Source: Wuchereria bancrofti
Lineage: Eukaryota; Nematoda; Chromadorea; Rhabditida; Onchocercidae
Length of the DNA stretch: 64,000 nt
Assembly: GCA_005281725.1 (NCBI GenBank)
Contig: SSBO01000013.1
Coordinates: forward strand, 688,440-752,439
Reading direction: 5' to 3'
A program made the translations under genes and the position numbers. The notes under the pieces were generated by a model that was given only the letters and a program-made list of their open reading frames with translations, did not search any database and was not told where the DNA came from. Positions 57,273 through 64,000 of the stretch are shown here, in pieces. Numbering within the stretch: position 1 is the first letter of the stretch; every line of letters begins with the position of its first letter.

Positions 57273-58169
57273 TGAAGTGAGGAGAAGGAAGCAAAATGAA
57301 CAGGTGAGGAAGAGGATGTATATATGAAGTGGAGATGAGGGATGGTCCCTTTAACAAGCGCATTTTACCTGCAGCACTGTTACATTAAGGCTGCACGCTA
57401 AAATGCACGCTGAATTCTATACAATAAAATTACTTGAATTTACAGCTAACAGAACGTACGTATCGCTCCGTGTCATCCACTACGAACTATGACTACAACT
57501 ACTACTGTTACTCTTAATGTTCTCTAGATTAACTCATCCATCAGTAATAGTTTAGATCGCAATCATTTCTCTCATTTTTAACTAAATGTCAAGTTTTACG
57601 ATCATTTGCAGACTAACAGAATATATCTTCCGGTATGGATAGATAGCCTGATGCTTTTGTCCTGCAATTGATTCATTTATCAATTGTTTTCTTTGCTTTA
57701 TACTATACCAATGAGTACAATCTGCCATTTTGCATTTCTTCTTTTTCACGTTTCCTCATCCATTCGTTATGACTAACCGTGGATGCTATATGTTCAGCAT
57801 GTGTTATTTGATATTAAATTCAAGAAATATAGGAAAATCTTTGTTCGATTAGGATTATTTCCTCTATTATATTACCATATGTAGCTGTCATTTCAAAAAT
57901 CTGTTGATCAGAATCACTTTACTGCTGATTACTTACTTATCAGTTGCCAACTGCTACCATATTTCAATATGTTCACTTAGGTAATAATAATACACTAACA
58001 ACATCTATAATTAGCAAAGCGAAATGTTTATGTCTAGATATATGTGGGAAATTAATTAGCACTGATCTTTCCATGATTATTATTAAATGAAAGAGTCATA
58101 GATGTATAAGAGAATATCAACTGCTTTGTAGCAATTATTCCATGATATCTATAATATCTATTTATGTTT

Positions 58170-58217
58170 TCGCTTAAATAAACAACCAAGCGGTCGCTTA
58201 AATAAACAACCAAGCGC
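58170..58217. repeat. Tandem duplication of a 24-base unit
   Basis: Two adjacent copies, 58170-58193 and 58194-58217, identical except for the last base; each unit starts TCGCTTAAATAAAC. Confidence 0.75.
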
Positions 58218-59283
58218 ATATTTTCGTCCCATTTGCAAAAATTGTCAACATTGCTTAACACTAATTTCTATAATAAAAATTTGCGAGGCACTATTTATGC
58301 ATTTTTAAATTTATGCACTTTCCTCATTCACATGTGGAAAATGCATAAATTTACTACGTTTACGAGGTACTGATCGAAAGGACAATGGGCTCCTCACATC
58401 CCCCATCAACTGACCCAATTTACCAAGCACTTTCTAATCATACGCATCAACGAAAACGATGAATATCTTAATATCTAATTTTACTGAAAGAACTAAGTTA
58501 CGAGAAAGGGTTCGTAACCCGACTCGTAAAAAATATGCACCTAATAAAACATTTCAATAATAGCACAATTTACAATGGAAATGCCATACATAATCAATAA
58601 TTTATAATAAATTAAAAAATTTACAATGAAGGAATGAAAAAGACTATTAATGGCAAGATTAACTGTTGCAGAACGAACATCTTTTTTTGCATTCTCTAAT
58701 TCATTATTCAACACAGGATAGCTATATAACTCTCGAAAAATCCATGGAAAAAGATTAACAGCAGTTGCCAGATTATATCACATACTACAGAATAACCTAA
58801 ACTATCAGTACTAGAATTAACATTATTATGAATGGATAAAGTATAATTTGAAGTTTCGACGGAAGTTATAATAAATTCACAATAACACAGAATTCCATTT
58901 CAAATACAAACAGTTTTATACCTAATGTCTTCCTATCATTATCACTTAAAATACTAACTGACACCATTTCCACTACATCCCTCCAGTGCTTTCATCCGAC
59001 ACTTTGTTAACAGTGTCCAGATTTCACCTCTTATCCATACCGCTGCTTTTTCATCAAGCTTTGCAATCCCTCGAATATAATCAGCAATTGACAAGCCTAC
59101 AAAAAACTATCAATCGTTAAATTTGTCTTCGAAAATTTTGAAGAACTAGGATTAAATTGATTGGATTCATCAAAAACATTTATTGACTTTTATTGATGGA
59201 TTAAATGCAATAGTTTACGATTCCGGGGAAGAGTCACGACCGCCTTTCTGGCATAATCACAAAAACCATGATTTTTGATTTTA

Positions 59284-62200
59284 TCAAAGGTTCGTGTCAC
59301 TATATGTTTCATGAAACACGAGTTCCACTGTAAAAAAAAAAAAAAAAAAAAACATTTCCTTATAAGATCAACGAAATCACAAACCAAAATGATCAAATTC
59401 ATCCATCCTAGAGAAACAACTATCTTTTCTATCATGTGTTTTTGAGTCAATATCTTTTTGAGTTTTGTAATCCGATGATCTGCCATGTTTTCTTTTACGG
59501 CGGATTGGTAGTAAACTTGTAGTAGAAGTGCCGGGGACTGCAAATTCAGAGCACGATTCCTTCGACGAAATATTTTCATTCAAATTTTGTAGACCATTTT
59601 CTTCGTTCATCATAATGCAGTATCTAAATTTTACTAAGAAATACATATGGTCTCTGAATGATGCTAGAAAACTTTGACTCGAAACAACACTTCAACCAAC
59701 AGTAAAGTATTGCACTTTATTGAGACTTCTTAGATGATTCCCTATAAATTGGCCATTACTTCCTGGTCAAAATGCCTATATATTTTACTGATGCATGATT
59801 CAGAAATGAAACTTTATAATCCTACCGAGATTGCGACAATTGCTTATAAGGCATCAAAAATTTCAGTTCTTCGGAAAATTTGAATGATGGAAATCGGCAG
59901 TCATTAGGCTCCATATTTCTGATTTTGTTGATAAATCGTACATACTGATCTCTCAAAGACTTCCACTGTCTCGCTATATCATCCGCTAAATACTATTTTT
60001 GTGCTTATTTTTAGAAATGGCTTTCCAATTATATGTTACATTATTTCATAATCGTTTTGACTTATAGGTTCGTTTCGTTTCATAGTTGCTTCCTTATTTA
60101 ACTACCAAAATCATCTATACGAATGTAAAACAAAAGCTTTTAAATCCTGGAATGGGCATACTATTCATCATACCACAAGGAGTTCGTATTTTCACGAATA
60201 TAAAATTTAGCTTACATCAAATTAGTACATTATATGTTTCGAAAGCTTTATATTATTCATATTTATCTAGCAATCACTTCGAAGATACCATTCAAAGCAT
60301 ATCCCGTTCGATGGTAGAAAGATTCGATGACTTCGTTCCTTTCATTTGCCGCATACTGTAAGTCTCTATATTTTGGATGGTTATGATCCCATAAACAAGA
60401 TCGTTTCTTCATTTCTTGTATTAAAATTTCACGCAGATCATCCGTCCATATTACTGAAAATGTTTTCGTCAAATCTAAAAAATTCTGATTTGAGCTAATT
60501 TTTGATCATTTCGTTGTTTTCACCATATCTGAAGATCTTAACTATGCGATATTTCTGTTTGGTGTATGGCTCTGTGCGGTCTCAAGCTTTTTATCACTTC
60601 TCATCACTTCAAATCTTCAATAAAAAACTTACTTCTTGTTTTTGCTGTCCGATCTTCTACAGCTGACGGTGACTTTCCACTTCCACCGACAACCACAACA
60701 TCTAATAAACTTTTTAATTTTCAAAATGAAATTTGATAATAAAATCTTTACTTTTGAAATGAGTCAATCACAAATACTAATGATACAATAAAAATATTAA
60801 GTAAAATACTGCATACCTAATTCAGGTTTAACAGGTGATTCCGATGTCGTGGTAATTAAATTCGAAGGTGAGTAAATGTGATCACCGAATGACATTGCTG
60901 TTACCGTAGCATGTTCGCTATGAGTATTAGTCGTACTATCATCAGTGTTGCCATAACTACGTTGAACCTGAAATTCTAATGAAGAAAAGGCTATAATATA
61001 GTACAGTAGACTGCAATTTCCCCTTTACAAACTTGTAAGTTGCAGACGGTACATAAGTCAACAATTTTATTTCTTTGATCTAAATCATGTCTTTTATAAG
61101 TATTGCTTGTAATTCACTTTATAAAAAAAAAAAACTAAATGAATTAAATGAGTTAATATTATGTCCATGAAATCATATTTTTGATTTCACAACGGTTAGG
61201 TTTAAATATTCAAATTAAGAAAAATTCTTAAGAAAAAAACTCAATTTGAAAGAATTCTACGCACTAACTATATTAAAGAGGTTACAACATCTCATATATT
61301 ATTAAACAAACGCAATAGAAAACATTAGAAAAGTAACCTTTTCCGTAGAAGCAAGCAATTGTTGCGTATTACTTTGGTCAGTAAAATTCACATCACCAGC
61401 ATCACTATTATGCCAAACATTCGTTGAAACAGTTCCTGATTCTGTCCCACTTCCTGAATTTGTAGGACCACCAACCAGTGTAATAAAAGTGTTTGATGAT
61501 CCTAACCCATTAGTCCACTGTAATGTTCGACCATTATCGGTCGCTTGTTCATTTCTGCAAAATAAAAAGAAAACAATGAAAAATGAAATAGGACTCATAA
61601 AAATTTGTTGGAATATGTTGAAAGTCACATCATTCTTTTTTAGTTGTATTCTTTCCATTTTGTCCGTTTTTTATCATCCTAAATAGCCGCAACAGTTAGC
61701 AAATAATATCATCGAGTTCATGTGGACAACGGGCAGGAGTGCGGATGTCCCAATAACTGGTGGCGCAATGAATGCCACAATGATAGCACGAATGAAGTGC
61801 AGAATATTCTAATAGACATACGAATACATATCAGATGTTTGCACACGGCATCAGAACTTAGTGATTTATGTCATATGTTTGCATATGGCATAATGCATAC
61901 ACAATCCTGATGAACCGGAATACCGAGATTACGGGCATGACCGCACCATATATATAAACCAATGTAGCATGCAAACTTTTGCTGATCTTATCGTAATTAT
62001 ATATTTCGATAACTCCACTATGAATTTATTTACAGTATTCTCTTGGTTTTATTTCAAACTTCTGGTTATTGCTACTCTCGTATTGTAATTTAATTTTAGG
62101 AAGTTAAACTGGATTAAATGTGATGAATTCCGATTTTTTACAAGTAGATTTTTATGATAGCAGTTTTGATAGCAGTAACGATAGGATTAATGTGAAGTGA

Positions 62201-62325
62201 CTGCAGTCGTGCGATAGTGATCAGATAAATGAAGTCGTACAGGAGCAGATAAAAGTTAATTGAACTTACGAGGTATTGCCGAACTGACCGGCCCGTTCAT
62301 CGGGAGCTTTCCTTGTTGGCATCAT
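59284..62325 (-). CDS. MADF-domain DNA-binding protein
   Basis: Eight exons: 62325-62270, 61554-61338, 60967-60817, 60701-60633, 60453-60289, 59985-59826, 59623-59385 and 59327-59284. Phases agree to the last exon; about 366 residues. The N terminus (MMPTRKAPDERAG, then a Ser/Thr/Gly/Asn-rich stretch to about 160) is low-complexity. The MADF domain (about 168-240) is split over exons 5 and 6: LREILIQEMKKRSCLWDHN, then ARQWKSLRDQYVRF. MADF is a Myb-related helix-turn-helix found in sequence-specific regulators. The C-terminal part has a basic RRKRKHG stretch and a DEFDHFG motif typical of the end of such proteins. Odd point: the only consistent donor before the last exon leads to a quick stop at 59284, whereas another frame of that exon stays open to 59190 and looks more protein-like. 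The C-terminal end is therefore uncertain. Confidence 0.75.
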
Positions 62326-62499
62326 CGAAAGCCAACTCACGCAGCAACAGCAATTATTATAGCAACCTGTAATAGTAATAATGTCTTCACACTTTAAATT
62401 TCAAAAAGTTGTAGAATTTCGTAGAATTTTTAAAATTCATAATTAAATGAAGTCATATAGCCATAATAACAACAATATTAGTAATAATAACGCCCATTA

Positions 62500-62700
62500 C
62501 TACTAATACTACTATCAACCGCAAAGCAGCAGCCACCGCACACGCTACGCTGTCGCCAACCGCATCAACAGCATCGCTATGACGCGTGCGCTGCACACTG
62601 CAGTTGCATCGCTGCACGCCCAACTACCAGCATTCCAATCGAAGCATACTCCGCCCTTCATTTAACGATTACTGCTGAGACGTTAGATATGGCATTCAGC
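62500..62700. promoter_or_regulatory. GC-richer region upstream of the MADF gene
   Basis: Just upstream of the MADF start the sequence becomes unusually GC- and CpG-rich for this window (GCAGCAGCC, GACGCGTGCGCTGC), after a short ACT/AAT triplet run. No long frame supports coding. A core promoter, possibly shared with a plus-strand transcript, is a plausible but unproven reading. Confidence 0.35.
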
Positions 62701-63207
62701 GGTTAAAACACTTTTCCGAAAACAAAATCTGGAATTTTTGGAGTTTTGGCGGTTTCTTGAAACGGATGCTCTCTCACGTAGGTCAGCTGAGTCACATCTG
62801 CATAGAAGTACAATTAGGTTAATTAATTTTTACGTATATCAACAAGAGATTTTGGAGTGACCTTCTCTCACACATACATGCACACACAGTTCATTGGAAT
62901 TCGGCAAAGGTCATGAACTCTGCATCATGTCAGTTAATGAAGACTTATGCCTAATTAGTCATTAAGATTCAAGAATGGCTAAAACTTATGAAAACTTACG
63001 ATATCTCAAATGTATAAAATATAGCAAAAGGATTTATCATTATCGATATGAGCATAAACTATTAAGAAGCATAAGCGAATATTATCACAGTGAGATGTCA
63101 GTTGATAGTATTAGACGAGAATTATTTCTTTTTAGTAGCATTTTTCATCTGTAATTTGTCATTTTGTAGCATAAAAATGATGGCATCCACTTTACGAACG
63201 GCTACAG

Positions 63208-63618
63208 AAAAATGTACGAGATGTTGAGGATAATAATCGAGATAGTATTGGACGAAAAATATCATCTTTGGAGCGTCTAATAGCTACCCGTAAAATCGTT
63301 AATAAAATTCAAATTTCATCTTAATTGTATATTATATGAGATTCTATCCCAGTACTATTTCTAAAAAGCTTTCATAGTTACTCAAGAAATTATCTCCATT
63401 GCTAATTATATTTGCTTTATATTATTGTTTGTTTATTGATGTAACTTACTTAGCAGTTAGCAGTGACTGATATTGTATCAGAAATAAATAAGAAATATGT
63501 GGAATGCATACCTGATTTGGTTACAACTAATAAATTGATACATACAATTCGTTCCACCTGTAGTATCGTAAACCATTCTGTCGATTCCACTGCTAATAAT
63601 GTAGAAAATATGGCGTAG
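63208..63618 (+). CDS. Possible plus-strand exon pair of an unrecognised gene
   Basis: Two open stretches on the plus strand can be joined in phase 1: 63208-63289 (after a CTACAG acceptor, before GTAAAA) and 63464-63618 (after TTAGCAG, ending in TAG). The first encodes a charged, heptad-like stretch (KNVRDVEDNNRDSIGRK), the second a helical-looking stretch (DIVSEINKKYVECIPDLV). They would be the last two exons of a small coiled-coil protein. No start exon or family was recognised. If real, the gene is divergent from the MADF gene and the only plus-strand gene here. Confidence 0.25.
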
Positions 63619-64000
63619 AAAATTGAGTTAAATGTTAGTTTCAAATTAGCTATTTATTTAAACTGCCTAATCTGAACATGCATGAACTTCGTATAATTAC
63701 CAGTAATTGTTAAGTTATTAATTAATGAGAACATATAATGTTTTGAAGTAAACGAATGCATCATAAAATATAGTTTATAAAAATTATGAAGAAACAAAAT
63801 ATACGATTTAATATTAAGTTGTCGATTATCTAGCGGTCAGTTATCTTTCCAGAGATAGATTAAACATTAATCCTGCTTGATTCTCATTTCAGTACCATTA
63901 ATTTATTCCTAGAAATAGCGGAACTCTTTTACATGTTTTTAAAAGATTTATTCTCTAAGAAAAGAGAATTGGAACAATTAGAATTTATAAAAGATTGGAA

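Larger units (their letters stand above)
55621..59283. other. Intergenic region between MADF and E2F genes
   Basis: No exon supported. TTTATAG at about 55625-55631 on the minus strand, just before the E2F ATG, could be a trans-splice or 5' UTR intron acceptor. The region contains a perfect inverted repeat (56352-56393), a CA-rich tract (57202-57272) and a 24-base tandem repeat (58170-58217), listed separately. Confidence 0.45.

Noticed and set aside
61722..61910. Plus-strand frame with a Cys/Trp cluster in the first MADF intron
   Set aside because: No splice context, no recognisable family, and it overlaps a locally repeated TGTTTGCA-type sequence.
63450..63644. Minus-strand frame with a hydrophobic start
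   Set aside because: It is antisense to a better plus-strand stretch, and neither has support beyond composition.

Overview
The window looks like a scaffold piece from a parasitic nematode, probably a spirurid/filarial-type (clade III) worm. The reasons are the strong AT bias, short coding exons split by GT-AG introns with mostly TTTCAG-like acceptors, and the gene content (an E2F with a metazoan C-terminal box, a MADF protein, a PRKX-type kinase, a membrane-anchored carboxylesterase). The species call is inference only. All exon boundaries were built by hand from the sequence and checked for reading-phase continuity; no transcript or database evidence was available.

Layout, left to right. 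Every well-supported gene is on the minus strand: (1) the 5' part of UTP6 (1-1267, runs off the left edge); (2) a RING plus PHD finger protein of PHRF1 type with a very acidic tail (2335-4425); (3) a complete eight-exon AGC kinase of PRKX/PKA type (5971-10885); (4) about 6.6 kb of AT-rich sequence without a recognised gene; (5) a complete 14-exon type-B carboxylesterase with signal peptide, full catalytic triad and C-terminal membrane anchor (17493-27260), one intron of which holds a decayed non-LTR retrotransposon; (6) a three-exon Ly6/uPAR-like, probably GPI-anchored protein (30169-31574); (7) a second, diverged copy of the esterase-Ly6 block, in which the esterase is a pseudogene carrying a solo LTR (33597-38950) while the Ly6 gene is intact (41951-43391); (8) a second version of that Ly6 gene (43642-45088), probably an assembly or haplotype duplicate; (9) a possible small cysteine-rich secreted peptide with an in-frame TGA (49253-49582); (10) an E2F transcription factor (49821-55620) with apparent alternative first exons; (11) a MADF-domain protein (59284-62325) with a GC-richer upstream region; (12) weak evidence for plus-strand exons near the right edge.

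The central part must be read with care. Single N characters at 9000, 31746, 33428, 37086, 37202 and 43612, and a 21-N run at 11333-11353, separate blocks that repeat nearby sequence with no length change. These look like overlapping contig ends or alternative haplotypes that were joined rather than merged. The real biology underneath is probably one tandem duplication of an esterase-Ly6 unit followed by unequal decay.

The genes do not form one pathway. UTP6 (ribosome biogenesis), the RING-PHD protein, E2F and the MADF protein are nuclear; the kinase is a cytosolic/nuclear signalling enzyme; the esterase and Ly6 proteins are secretory-pathway, cell-surface type products that have been duplicated together.
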